From the NCBI RefSeq assembly GCF_000686845.1, contig NZ_JMLS01000008.1, positions 124,001 through 188,000 of the forward strand: 64,000 bases of DNA. The letters run 5' to 3'. Position 1 is the stretch's first letter; every line of letters starts with the position of its first letter. Positions 8,654-16,630 of the stretch are shown here, one piece after another. The notes under the pieces were generated by a model, which did not search any database, was not told the origin of the DNA, and saw nothing but the letters and a program-made list of their open reading frames with translations. Origin of the DNA: Paenibacillus sp. UNC451MF (GTDB taxonomy: Bacteria > Bacillota > Bacilli > Paenibacillales > NBRC-103111). Position numbers and translations under genes: made by a program.

Positions 8654-8715
8654 AATACATAACCGGTTCACCTTTGCAGCTACTACAGCAGTCTGTGGTT
8701 GCCAAGCAATACCTG

Positions 8716-8724
8716 TGTTATAAT
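8716..8724 (+). promoter_or_regulatory. Extended -10 promoter
   Basis: TGTTATAAT is an extended -10 element (TGnTATAAT) with only a weak -35 hexamer (TGGTTG). It lies about 50 bases upstream of the flavin-binding-fold gene. Confidence 0.5.
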
Positions 8725-8772
8725 AAAGCTAGAAATAGCATCATTTAAACAATGGACACAGGAGGGGTAATC

Positions 8773-9225
8773 ATGGCAGAAACGATCACAGTACTTTCGG
8801 AGCAGCTATTGGATGCCTTGCAAAAAGAAACGCTAGCCCTGCTAAGTACCATTGATTTTGAGTCGGGCTCTCCCACTATGAATGCTGTCTCATGGATGTA
8901 TGCCAAAGATTCGGAGACCATTCGGTTTGCTGTAGATCAGCGTTCGAGAATTGTTACGAATATTAAGCAAAATGAACTGGTCAATGTGACGTTCATTGGC
9001 GCAGGGTCTGTTCATGCTATTTATGGCAAAGCACGCCAAGTAGCGGAGGCTTTGGAAGGCGTGCCGTTCAAGCTGGCATGCTTCGACATTGACATCACTG
9101 CCGTGCGTGACGCCATGTTCTATGGCTCGCGAATTTCCGTTGCGCCTGAATATGAAAAAACTTATGACAAGCGCGCAGCCGATAAGCTGGATGCGCAAGT
9201 TTCCGATGCTATGAAAAAAGCCTAG
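8773..9225 (+). CDS. Pyridoxamine 5'-phosphate oxidase family protein
   Basis: The protein has 150 residues and starts at ATG 8773, five bases after GGAGGGG; an in-frame ATG at 8752 lies upstream of that site. It has the split-barrel flavin-binding pattern: LLSTIDFESGSPTMNAVSWMYA, then FAVDQRSRIVTNIKQNELVNVTFIG. Members bind FMN, F420 or heme and act as small oxidoreductases or sensors. Nothing here fixes the substrate, and it is not a true PdxH because the length and C-terminus differ. A strong terminator overlaps its stop codon. Confidence 0.75.
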   Translation: MAETITVLSEQLLDALQKETLALLSTIDFESGSPTMNAVSWMYAKDSETIRFAVDQRSRIVTNIKQNELVNVTFIGAGSVHAIYGKARQVAEALEGVPFKLACFDIDITAVRDAMFYGSRISVAPEYEKTYDKRAADKLDAQVSDAMKKA

Positions 9226-9246
9226 AATGGTCATTCTAGGCTTTTT
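9215..9246. terminator. Bidirectional terminator
   Basis: AAAAAGCCTAGAATG and CATTCTAGGCTTTTT form a perfect 15-bp stem with a two-base loop. It serves both the upstream + gene, whose stop codon it contains, and the convergent ylaJ. Confidence 0.9.
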
Positions 9247-9259
9247 CTCCATATGATCC

Positions 9260-9799
9260 CTATAACTGTTTATTCGGCATTTGAGGTTCCGTACTCTGAG
9301 GAGGTGACATTGGTTCTACTTCTCGAGGAATTTGCGGCATAATGCGGCCGATAATCTCCGCCATCTCTTCTGCAAATCCGCTAATCGGCTTACCGTTAAC
9401 AACATTATCTCTAATTTTTCCGATTCTTGCGGCCATATCCATATCCGCTGTCACGATAGCATCCACGCCGTAAGGATCTTTCTTTAAAGCTTCCGCAACC
9501 GATAGCTTAATGGTTCCTACTTTGGAACGGTCCATATCCGGAGGCAAATTGATCCCAACTACCGCCGTGTTCCCGAAGACGACGCATTTGGCTCCTTCAA
9601 CCAGCGGTATGCTGGTGGCAATTTGCTCCAAACGTTCGGAGACGGCCCGCGAATCGACGATTTCTTTTTTCTGAGGTGCCGTTTGCTTCACCTGCACTTG
9701 TCGATTCACATCATTAGTCGGGGAAGCTCCATTCTTAGGTGATTGGTTACAACCTACCAATACTGACAACAACACAATACAGTAGACAAACACTCTCAT
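9260..9799 (-). CDS. ylaJ: YhcN/YlaJ-family sporulation lipoprotein
   Basis: This 179-residue lipoprotein has signal peptide MRVFVYCIVLLSVLVGC with lipidated Cys17. A polar linker is followed by the YhcN/YlaJ domain (residues 55-150): IATSIPLVEGAKCVVFGNTAVVGI, then DAIVTADMDMAARI. In Bacillus these proteins are made during sporulation and found in the spore inner membrane region, where they affect germination. It lies next to ylaK, as in B. subtilis, but in opposite orientation. The Pro-rich tail (PREVEPMSPPQS) is typical. Confidence 0.85.
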   Translation of the reverse strand: MRVFVYCIVLLSVLVGCNQSPKNGASPTNDVNRQVQVKQTAPQKKEIVDSRAVSERLEQIATSIPLVEGAKCVVFGNTAVVGINLPPDMDRSKVGTIKLSVAEALKKDPYGVDAIVTADMDMAARIGKIRDNVVNGKPISGFAEEMAEIIGRIMPQIPREVEPMSPPQSTEPQMPNKQL

Positions 9800-9904
9800 A
9801 ATCGATCGTTCCTTTCTATCCCTTTAATTGCTTTGGTTAGTTTGTCCTTACTACTCGATTCCTATGTATACCGGCAACCAAACACCAGCCTGGGAGGGAC
9901 TCAA

Positions 9905-11236
9905 ATGAGTAAAATTTTTGTATTGGATACCAATGTGCTTTTACAGGATCCTAACGCAATCTTTGCTTTTGAGGATAATGAGGTGGTGATTCCTGCCATT
10001 GTTTTAGAGGAGATCGATACAAAGAAACGCAACGCGGATGAGTTAGGCCGTAATGCGAGACACATCTCCCGGATGATGGATAGTTTGCGTTCTCAAGGAC
10101 GATTATATGAAGGCATCGAGCTCCCTAATGGCGGTAGTCTAAAAGTGGAACTGAATCATCGGAGCTTTGCGAAGCTCCAGGAAGTATTCGCAGAAGGAAC
10201 CAATGATAACCGAATCCTGGCTGTGGCATTGAATTATCATCTTGAGGAGCAAGACAAGGTCGATCCTAGACCGGTTATTATGGTCAGTAAAGACACGCTG
10301 GTTCGGATCAAAGCGGATGTACTGGGATTGACAGCTCAAGATTATTTAACAGACCGGATTGTGAATATGCCAGATATGTATATGGGATACTTGACGATCC
10401 ATGCTCATCCTTCGGTGATCGATGAGTTCTATACGTATCGTTTTTTAAGCGTCAAAACCTTAAATCTGGCTTATCCGCTGCATCCTCATGAATTCGTTAT
10501 TCTGAGAGATGAGATGGGTACTTCCAAATCAGCCCTTCTAAAGGTGAACTCGGATGGGAAAAAGCTGGAGCCATTGTTTTTAAGCAATGACCCGATCTGG
10601 GGGATTGCGGCTCGCAACGCTCAGCAAAGAATGGCTCTTGAGCTGCTGCTTAACGACGAGATTCCAATCGTCACGTTAACGGGTAAAGCAGGTACAGGGA
10701 AGACTCTGCTAACACTTGCGGCTGGATTGTTGAAGGTCGAGGATGAGCGGAAATATAAGAAATTGTTGATTGCCAGACCCGTCGTGCCTATGGGAAAAGA
10801 CATCGGGTATTTACCTGGGGAGAAGGAAGAAAAGCTTCGTCCTTGGATGCAGCCAATATACGATAACCTGGAGTTTTTGTTCGATACGAAAAAGCCGGGT
10901 GATATCGACAAAGTTTTGGCTGGTCTGGGCAGTATCCAAGTCGAGGCGTTGACCTATATACGCGGTCGCTCCATCCCGGGTCAATTTATCATCATAGATG
11001 AAGCGCAAAATTTATCCAAGCATGAAATCAAGACGATTGTTTCAAGGGTCGGAGAAGGCAGTAAAATCGTTCTGCTGGGCGATCCGGAGCAAATTGACCA
11101 TCCCTATTTGGATGCATCCAGCAACGGGCTCACGTACGTCGTAGAACGGTTTAAAGGCCAACAGATTAGCGGTCACATCACCTTGGAGCGCGGGGAACGT
11201 TCCCATTTGGCTCAGCTTGCGGCAGATTTACTATAA
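9905..11236 (+). CDS. ylaK: PhoH-family ATPase with N-terminal PIN domain (YlaK-like)
   Basis: This 443-residue protein starts at ATG 9905 after GGGAGGG; the frame runs back to 9833 without a ribosome binding site. Residues 1-140 form a PIN-type ribonuclease domain (FVLDTNVLL, then acidic EEIDTKKRN). Residues 240-440 are the PhoH/P-loop domain, with Walker A GKAGTGKT at 260-267 and Walker B IIIDEAQNL. Proteins of this PIN-PhoH (PhoH2) type couple ATP-driven RNA unwinding with RNA cleavage. The substrate in this organism is unknown. It is divergent from ylaJ and ends in a long bidirectional terminator. Confidence 0.9.
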   Translation: MSKIFVLDTNVLLQDPNAIFAFEDNEVVIPAIVLEEIDTKKRNADELGRNARHISRMMDSLRSQGRLYEGIELPNGGSLKVELNHRSFAKLQEVFAEGTNDNRILAVALNYHLEEQDKVDPRPVIMVSKDTLVRIKADVLGLTAQDYLTDRIVNMPDMYMGYLTIHAHPSVIDEFYTYRFLSVKTLNLAYPLHPHEFVILRDEMGTSKSALLKVNSDGKKLEPLFLSNDPIWGIAARNAQQRMALELLLNDEIPIVTLTGKAGTGKTLLTLAAGLLKVEDERKYKKLLIARPVVPMGKDIGYLPGEKEEKLRPWMQPIYDNLEFLFDTKKPGDIDKVLAGLGSIQVEALTYIRGRSIPGQFIIIDEAQNLSKHEIKTIVSRVGEGSKIVLLGDPEQIDHPYLDASSNGLTYVVERFKGQQISGHITLERGERSHLAQLAADLL

Positions 11237-11240
11237 TTGA

Positions 11241-11292
11241 ACAAAAGCGCAGTGCGAGGCTTACACATTAAGCCTCGCAACTGCGCTTTTGT
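11241..11292. terminator. Long bidirectional terminator
   Basis: ACAAAAGCGCAGT plus GCGAGGCTTA pair with TAAGCCTCGC and ACTGCGCTTTTGT around a five-base loop, a stem of about 23 bp. Terminal A and T runs allow it to stop transcription from both sides. Confidence 0.9.
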
Positions 11293-11307
11293 TATGTTTA
11301 GATTAAG

Positions 11308-11808
11308 TTAACCAAGAGGAAGGAAATGTACAGAGCACTGGTATGCACGGGCAATTCTTGCCATAAGCTCATCCGAATGCAAATCGGTAATATAGATCGT
11401 ATTGTCGTTATCCCTATATCTGGCTAAAAGATGTTCTTCCATCTGTAGAAGGGCTAGCGCTGGTTCAGCACTGACATCATCTGCTATTAGTGTGTACATG
11501 CTTACTTTATCCTTATATACATAGGTTTGTTCGGATCGGCTGACGAATCCGTAGTCGTCAAAAGTAGGCTCTATTTGTACTGATTCGGGCAGCAGCAGGA
11601 TATCGAGCTCCTCATACGGGATTTTGTACTGTGCCATGATGCCGTATGCAGCTTCTCGTTCGTTCGGCTCGGAGAAGATAAGGAGCTCTTTGTCTCTGTC
11701 AAACAAGGGAGCTTTGGCAGCTAGTGCTTTAATCAATTGAGCGTAGAAGCCAGGAACCTTGCCATCGGGCAGCTCCATGCACAGTCCATATTTATGTATT
11801 GGTTTCAT
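11308..11808 (-). CDS. Hypothetical protein
   Basis: This soluble protein has 166 residues and is read from ATG 11808 after an AAAGGAAC site; the frame extends to 11850 but would overlap the upstream gene. I do not recognise it. Visible features are KYGLCMELPDGKVPGFYAQLIKA, suggesting an alpha/beta start, a central DYGFVSRSEQTYVYKDK, and TIYITDLHSDELMARIARAYQ near the C-terminus. No signal peptide or metal motif is seen. It is 31 bases downstream of the secreted coiled-coil gene on the same strand, so the two are probably one operon. Confidence 0.6.
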   Translation of the reverse strand: MKPIHKYGLCMELPDGKVPGFYAQLIKALAAKAPLFDRDKELLIFSEPNEREAAYGIMAQYKIPYEELDILLLPESVQIEPTFDDYGFVSRSEQTYVYKDKVSMYTLIADDVSAEPALALLQMEEHLLARYRDNDNTIYITDLHSDELMARIARAYQCSVHFLPLG

Positions 11809-11839
11809 TGCAGTTCCTTTCGGTTCATAGAAATAAGAT

Positions 11840-12934
11840 TTAAAGCGCAAGCTTCAGCATGATGCTGAGCTTCCCCTCATCCAGGCGAACATCGGTTACT
11901 TGTAAGAAGGAAGCTATCGATTGCGGGTAAATGCCAAAATCAAAATCTTTAATCATGGAATCGATAGTCGATTGGGGCAGGTCAAAGCCGTTAAATTGCA
12001 GCTGCTCCAAGTTAAAGCGTATATATTTTCCCTTTAACGTATCCTTCGTTGCTATGTCATAAGCTCCTTTAATCATAACCTCCATGTCATCTTGTTTGCC
12101 CTTCGCAATGACTTTTGATTCGTAGAAACGGAATGTCATATTCTGAAACAACGGATTTTTGGACCGAAGGAAAGTATTCAGTTCTTGATCAGTAATTTGG
12201 AACGTATATTGAAAGCCGTTCATGATGAGATGATTGCTTTTACCGCCACTAGTATCATTAATAATCTCTGGCAACTGATTCATGGCTTGCGCAAGAGCGC
12301 GAAAATAGGTTTTAAACAGAGGAATGCCTTTGTCCTGCCATTGTACAGTGAGCTTCGTAATTTCCTGGATGACGACTGCAGAGGACGCCTGCTTGGCCAA
12401 ACCTTCGTCGAGTTGTTTCTGCAGCAGCACTTGCTGCGCTCTTTGAGCTATATAACGATCCTTGGTCTCTTGCAATGTAGCTTGTGAGGACAGCAGTGAG
12501 GCGTTAAGCTTCTGCAGCTCTTTTTGGTTGTTCAGGTGCCTTTGAAGAGTTTCATGGTCACTCATGACGATCATCTGTAAATATTCAAATGTCGATAGAG
12601 CATCTTTAAACGAAGTGATGGAGAACAACAGCATCCATAAGGAATCACGGTCACCCATATAATAAGCTCGTAATACTTTGCCTGCATGCTGCTTCGTTTC
12701 TATCGATCTAGCTTGCTGTTGAGTGAGCTGTTGTTCGGTTGAAGCCATTTGCAGTTTCAGTGTTTTTTGCTGCTCTTCTATGCGGCCTAGCTCTTGATCA
12801 ATTTCAAACACCGTTAAGCCTTTTTGCAAAAGCTGCTGTGTATCTTCGTTAGCCGCTATAGCTGAGGGCGGGTAGACGGACAGGCATAGATAAAGGCATA
12901 GCAGGATGCAGGCTGCTTGCGGAAAGTGCCTCAT
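11840..12934 (-). CDS. Secreted coiled-coil protein of unknown function
   Basis: The 364-residue protein starts at ATG 12934, with a GAAAGGAAA site upstream. Residues 1-28 form a signal peptide ending at SAIA. Residues 35-190 are a Gln/Leu/Glu-rich coiled coil (LGRIEEQQKTLKLQMASTEQ) resembling the N-terminal regulatory half of CwlO/PcsB-type cell-wall proteins. The C-terminal half (200-364) has no hydrolase motif such as NlpC/P60 or M23 that I can see and is beta-rich. It may be a non-catalytic wall-associated partner, but that is inference. Confidence 0.6.
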   Translation of the reverse strand: MRHFPQAACILLCLYLCLSVYPPSAIAANEDTQQLLQKGLTVFEIDQELGRIEEQQKTLKLQMASTEQQLTQQQARSIETKQHAGKVLRAYYMGDRDSLWMLLFSITSFKDALSTFEYLQMIVMSDHETLQRHLNNQKELQKLNASLLSSQATLQETKDRYIAQRAQQVLLQKQLDEGLAKQASSAVVIQEITKLTVQWQDKGIPLFKTYFRALAQAMNQLPEIINDTSGGKSNHLIMNGFQYTFQITDQELNTFLRSKNPLFQNMTFRFYESKVIAKGKQDDMEVMIKGAYDIATKDTLKGKYIRFNLEQLQFNGFDLPQSTIDSMIKDFDFGIYPQSIASFLQVTDVRLDEGKLSIMLKLAL

Positions 12935-12996
12935 CAGCGTATTTCCTTTCTGGATATAATCCATATAAGATTATCACAACTTTATGTGAAAAAGGG

Positions 12997-13027
12997 TAAA
13001 AAAATACTTCTTCCGTAAAGAAGAAGT
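12997..13027 (-). terminator. Terminator of the lipoprotein gene
   Basis: Read on the minus strand, ACTTCTTC pairs with GAAGAAGT around a six-base loop, followed by a T run (plus-strand A run at 12998-13004). Confidence 0.75.
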
Positions 13028-13048
13028 AGAACAATGTGCGGCTATGCA

Positions 13049-14020
13049 TTATTTTTTTGCGGCATTTGCAGGCTTCACCAGGCGAAGCAAATCTTCCAAA
13101 GATTTGACCTTAGCTGGGGTTTCTTGCGTAAATGCGGGATTTTTGTTTATATCCGATATAGTATAAGTCCAATTCAATTTATTCTCGTTAGTGCTGCTTC
13201 CGGATGTAAAGCTTAAATTCCATTGCTGCTCACGAATGTAGCCTTCGTTATCAATCATCAAAGTAATAGTGCTAGGAGCTTTGACTTTGATTTGACCAAG
13301 CGTGGTAGTCCATGAATCTACCGAGCTTGAGGCTGCCAAGCCATTCGTTTTTATAATTTCCTGCAGACCTGGAACGACTGATTGGTTCATGTAGTCAGCG
13401 AAGGCTTGCTCATTCTTCTTGTTAATCTCCAAAGTGATTCGTTTCACAGTTGTTCCATCCGATAAGGCCGCAGCCTCTTTTGACGTTTGAAGCCATTTTG
13501 GATCGATATCCTTAAATAGCTGTTGCGTAAGATTGGCGGTCAACTGACCGGTGTTCTTCAAAGGTTCTGTGCTTCCATTAGAAGAAGCCTGCTTATTTTG
13601 GATGGGAAGCATCATGTACTCATCCGGCTTATTTAATGGTGGCATTTGGAAAAACAATTTGCTATCTTTAATGAGAACGGGGATGCTGATTGGCGAACCG
13701 CCGTTAGGCGTGACAGTAAGGTTCGTTTCCATACGAGCCGGCTCAAGCGCGGCAACTCCCTTAAACTCTAATTTGCTCTCTTTGATTAGAGAGAACAGGG
13801 AGGCGGCTATTGGATTGGCTTGTCCAAATAACGAAGAATCCGCATGCAGATCGATAGATCCTTCGAATCGGTAGTTTGCAACGTCCTGCTGCTTGTTAAT
13901 AGCTTGTAATAAATCCTGCTTCAGCTGCTTATTGTCCGTACAGCCGGTAAGGATAGTGATGGCGAACAGAGTTAACAGTAAGGAAATAGTGACGATAGAC
14001 TTACGATAGACTGACAACAT
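13049..14020 (-). CDS. Lipoprotein, LppX/LprG-like fold suspected
   Basis: The protein has 323 residues and starts at ATG 14020 after AAGGAG; a TTG further upstream overlaps that site. The signal peptide ends in the lipobox LTGC with lipidated Cys27. The mature part opens with a DLLQAINKQQDVANYRFEGSI segment and has regularly spaced beta-strand-like stretches (SKLEFKGVAALEPARMETNLTV, IKVKAPSTITLMIDNEG), as in DUF6612 or LppX/LprG-like lipoproteins that bind hydrophobic ligands. The ligand is unknown. It is a single gene with its own terminator. Confidence 0.6.
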   Translation of the reverse strand: MLSVYRKSIVTISLLLTLFAITILTGCTDNKQLKQDLLQAINKQQDVANYRFEGSIDLHADSSLFGQANPIAASLFSLIKESKLEFKGVAALEPARMETNLTVTPNGGSPISIPVLIKDSKLFFQMPPLNKPDEYMMLPIQNKQASSNGSTEPLKNTGQLTANLTQQLFKDIDPKWLQTSKEAAALSDGTTVKRITLEINKKNEQAFADYMNQSVVPGLQEIIKTNGLAASSSVDSWTTTLGQIKVKAPSTITLMIDNEGYIREQQWNLSFTSGSSTNENKLNWTYTISDINKNPAFTQETPAKVKSLEDLLRLVKPANAAKK

Positions 14021-14144
14021 GTTGGCTCCTTCCAAGTGAATTCAAGAAACAACCTTCATTATATCGACTATGGTTCGATTTGTCTTTAGTGATATGGATG
14101 CATGTTTTTACTATGCTGTGAACATTCAACTTAGTAGAGAGCGG

Positions 14145-15275
14145 GTGAAACGCCGGGTGAAGGGGAATCGAGCGTTAATTGAGGTCATACAGCAACGTAT
14201 CGAACAAAGTCCGGAAAGGGCAATAAGTTTTTACGATTATATGGAGCTCTGCTTATACCATCCGGAGCATGGATACTATATGAGTGACCGACGCAAAATC
14301 GGCCGCGAGGGAGATTTCTATACCAGCTCAGCCATTGGCGGTCTAATGGGGGAAGTGATGGCTCGCTACATCGCGTCTCAGACGAAAGAAATCGGTCCGA
14401 GGAGCCCTGTTACTATCGTGGAGTGGGGTGGAGGAACCGGGAGGCTTACAAGGCTAGTATTGGACGAGCTAAGGCTTGTAGAGCCTGAGTTGTATGACAG
14501 ACTAAAGTATATATGTATAGAAAAAAGCTTGGCTCATCGGGCGCTTCAATCCGAGGAATGCAAGGATCATGCACAACGTTTGCATTGGATGAGTGATATT
14601 GAATGGCTGCAGCAAGCCCCTTGGGAAAATGCAATTGTGATATCCAATGAGCTGCCGGACGCTTTTGCCGTGCATCGTGTTGAATTTCGGGATGACCAAC
14701 CTTACGAAATTTATGTTGAATGGGATAATGCGGCTGAAACCTTTAAGGAAAAGGCGATAAAGCTGAAGAATCAAGAGTTGATAGCGTTTATCGCACAGCA
14801 GCGAATGACCTTTCGACAGGGCCAGCAAATGGAGATCAATCTGGATGCCCTGCGCTGGATGGTCACGCTCGGAATGGCTTTATCGAGTGGACTGATAATC
14901 ACTGTAGATTATGGCGATCAGGCCATGGAGCTCTATGATGCTCACCGGATGAGGGGAACCTTCATGTGTTACCACAATCATCAGGCTTCAGACGACCCTT
15001 ATGCATTTCCTGGTGAGCAGGATATGACGGCACATGTAAATTTTACGGCTTTGATGGAAGAAGGAGAGAAAACGGGTTTGCAGCTGCAGGGATACATGAC
15101 GCAAAAGCAATTTTTGGTGGAAAACGGAATTTTAACCATGCTTCAAGATCATAACGCTACAGACCCGTTTAGTCCTGTGGCACGGCGGAATCGAGCGATT
15201 CGTCAATTGTTAATAAGCGATCAGATGAGCGAGTTGTTCAAGGTGCTGATTCAAAAAAAAGGTGAGCTGCATTAA
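14145..15275 (+). CDS. MidA-like SAM-dependent methyltransferase
   Basis: The core motifs are FYDYMELCLYHPEHGYYM, GREGDFYTSS and VEWGGGTGRLT (SAM-binding glycine-rich loop), then ISNELPDAFAVHRV, all diagnostic of PF02636 (MidA/NDUFAF7). Mitochondrial NDUFAF7 methylates an Arg of a complex I subunit; bacterial substrates are not settled. The start is uncertain: the frame is open to ATG 14070, but that has no ribosome binding site. GTG 14145 follows AGAGAG and lies close to where the family usually begins (IQQRIEQSPERAISFYDY). A perfect palindromic terminator includes its stop codon. Confidence 0.8.
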   Translation: MKRRVKGNRALIEVIQQRIEQSPERAISFYDYMELCLYHPEHGYYMSDRRKIGREGDFYTSSAIGGLMGEVMARYIASQTKEIGPRSPVTIVEWGGGTGRLTRLVLDELRLVEPELYDRLKYICIEKSLAHRALQSEECKDHAQRLHWMSDIEWLQQAPWENAIVISNELPDAFAVHRVEFRDDQPYEIYVEWDNAAETFKEKAIKLKNQELIAFIAQQRMTFRQGQQMEINLDALRWMVTLGMALSSGLIITVDYGDQAMELYDAHRMRGTFMCYHNHQASDDPYAFPGEQDMTAHVNFTALMEEGEKTGLQLQGYMTQKQFLVENGILTMLQDHNATDPFSPVARRNRAIRQLLISDQMSELFKVLIQKKGELH

Positions 15276-15294
15276 TGCAGCTCACCTTTTTTTG
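15255..15294. terminator. Bidirectional palindromic terminator
   Basis: A 30-base perfect palindrome (15259-15288, centre ATTAAT) with arms GGTGAGCTGCAT, flanked by A and T runs. It separates the convergent methyltransferase and DUF2626 genes and contains the methyltransferase stop codon. Confidence 0.9.
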
Positions 15295-15299
15295 TCTGA

Positions 15300-15530
15300 C
15301 TAGATGGACATTTTGAAGAATGACCAGTACGTAAAGCCGGTAAATGAAAGGATCATGTACCCCCAAAAAAGCAATATGTAGGTACGTTCGGATAGTTTCA
15401 TATACCCTAACAGTACGAAGATAGCCGTTTGGGCAAAAAAGAGCATTGCCATCGGAACCATTTCACCGGCTAACGCCATCAATCCGATGACCAGCGTCCA
15501 GAATCCAAGAACGCGAAACATGCGATCCAT
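15300..15530 (-). CDS. DUF2626 membrane protein
   Basis: This 76-residue protein has two to three hydrophobic segments. MDRMFRVLGFWT at the start and KLSERTYILLFWGYM in the second half match the DUF2626 family (B. subtilis YqgY type). Function is unknown, and an inner-membrane location is likely. A good sigma-A promoter lies 80-110 bases upstream. Confidence 0.8.
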   Translation of the reverse strand: MDRMFRVLGFWTLVIGLMALAGEMVPMAMLFFAQTAIFVLLGYMKLSERTYILLFWGYMILSFTGFTYWSFFKMSI

Positions 15531-15540
15531 TCTGCATCCC

Positions 15541-15877
15541 CCTTAGAGTTATCGCAAGAAGATTTGCTAATTAGCATAATTTCTCACTTTCGGTACTTTA
15601 CTACTAGACATTATAACTGTTGCATCAAGGTGTGTAAATGTCCAACCGTGACGAAATTAAAAACAATTTTTTGGCTTTCGGCCCTAGCTTACCCTATTCC
15701 GTACTAAATCATGTATGAGTCCCTTAAAAAATGGCAATACAAAATAGTAGAAAAAGATTCTATGAACTCTACTATGGGCATAGAGATGAAGTAACGCAAC
15801 ATTCCATGTCTTACTTTCGATAGATGAATGGATGGTTGATTGGTTGATTACCCAGGGGTTAGGAGGACTGCTTTTGT
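15541..15877. other. Intergenic region of 337 bases
   Basis: It holds the minus-strand promoter of the DUF2626 gene (15610-15638) and the leader of the RsfA-like gene with its GGAGGA site at 15860-15866. A direct GATTGGTTGATT-type repetition occurs at about 15835-15850. I found no convincing open reading frame or RNA gene. A sporulation-type promoter for the downstream gene would be expected but none is clear by eye. Confidence 0.6.
15610..15638 (-). promoter_or_regulatory. Sigma-A promoter for the DUF2626 gene
   Basis: On the minus strand, TTTACA (15638-15633), a 17-base spacer and TATAAT (15615-15610). The predicted start is near 15603. Confidence 0.7.
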
Positions 15878-16531
15878 ATGACAGCTATAAGACAAGATGC
15901 ATGGAGCGATGAGGACGACTTGATATTGGCGGAGGTGACGCTGCGTCACATTCGTGAAGGAAGTACACAGCTAACAGCTTTTGAGGAAGTCGGCGAAAAG
16001 ATAGGAAGAACGGCAGCTGCATGTGGCTTTCGATGGAATAGTTTTGTAAGGAAAAAATACGAGGCTGCTATTCAAATTGCAAAATCTCAGCGTCAAAAAC
16101 GCAATCAGCAAAAAAAGCATTCCGCTTTTGCGGCTGTTTCGAACAACACTGCGGTGTTGGATCATACGCATGTTGAGCATGTGAAATCCAATGATACGTT
16201 TGCGGAAGAGTCTATATCTATCGATGCTGTTATTCGTTTTTTGCGCCAATGGAAAGGCACTTATCAAGAAATGTCGCGGCATATCCGTCATTTGGAGAAG
16301 GAACTGACGGAAAAGCAGGATGAGCTTGACCGGTTACGCGGTGAAAACGATGTGTTAAACAAGCAGGTTAATGAGGTTGAAACGGATTACCGTGTTGTAA
16401 ATGATGACTACAAAGCGCTTATACAAATTATGGACCGTGCTCGCAAGCTAGCTTTTCTTGTAGAGGAAGAAGACGAGAATAAGCCTCGCTTTAAAATGGA
16501 TGCGAACGGAAATTTGGAAAGAATAGAATAA
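15878..16531 (+). CDS. RsfA/GerR-family sporulation transcriptional regulator
   Basis: This 217-residue protein has an N-terminal Myb/SANT-like helix-turn-helix (residues 5-60): QDAWSDEDDLILAEVTLRHI followed by GRTAAACGFRWNSFVRKKY. A basic linker follows, then a long C-terminal coiled coil from about 125 to 190 (LEKELTEKQDELDRLRGEND). This is the RsfA family, which in B. subtilis includes RsfA (forespore) and GerR/YlbO (mother cell). Position upstream of the panE-like gene and, further on, bshC and mraZ matches ylbO/gerR, so a mother-cell role is the better guess. The GGAGGA site is followed by an ATG. A strong terminator follows. Confidence 0.85.
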   Translation: MTAIRQDAWSDEDDLILAEVTLRHIREGSTQLTAFEEVGEKIGRTAAACGFRWNSFVRKKYEAAIQIAKSQRQKRNQQKKHSAFAAVSNNTAVLDHTHVEHVKSNDTFAEESISIDAVIRFLRQWKGTYQEMSRHIRHLEKELTEKQDELDRLRGENDVLNKQVNEVETDYRVVNDDYKALIQIMDRARKLAFLVEEEDENKPRFKMDANGNLERIE

Positions 16532-16533
16532 GT

Positions 16534-16569
16534 AAAAGCCCCGCAGGCAATTGGCTTGCGGGGCTTTTG
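16534..16569 (+). terminator. Terminator of the RsfA/GerR-like gene
   Basis: AAAAGCCCCGCA pairs with TGCGGGGCTTTT around an 11-base loop that itself contains GGC/GCC complementarity. Confidence 0.9.
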
Positions 16570-16594
16570 TTTGCTATGGATATTCTGCTAAAAT
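16567..16594 (+). promoter_or_regulatory. Candidate sigma-A promoter for panE
   Basis: TTGTTT (16567-16572), a 16-base spacer and TAAAAT (16589-16594), about 35 bases upstream of the ATG. Confidence 0.45.
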
Positions 16595-16630
16595 GGAATA
16601 AAAAGGCTAGTCAGGGGAGCGTTGTGTCAA

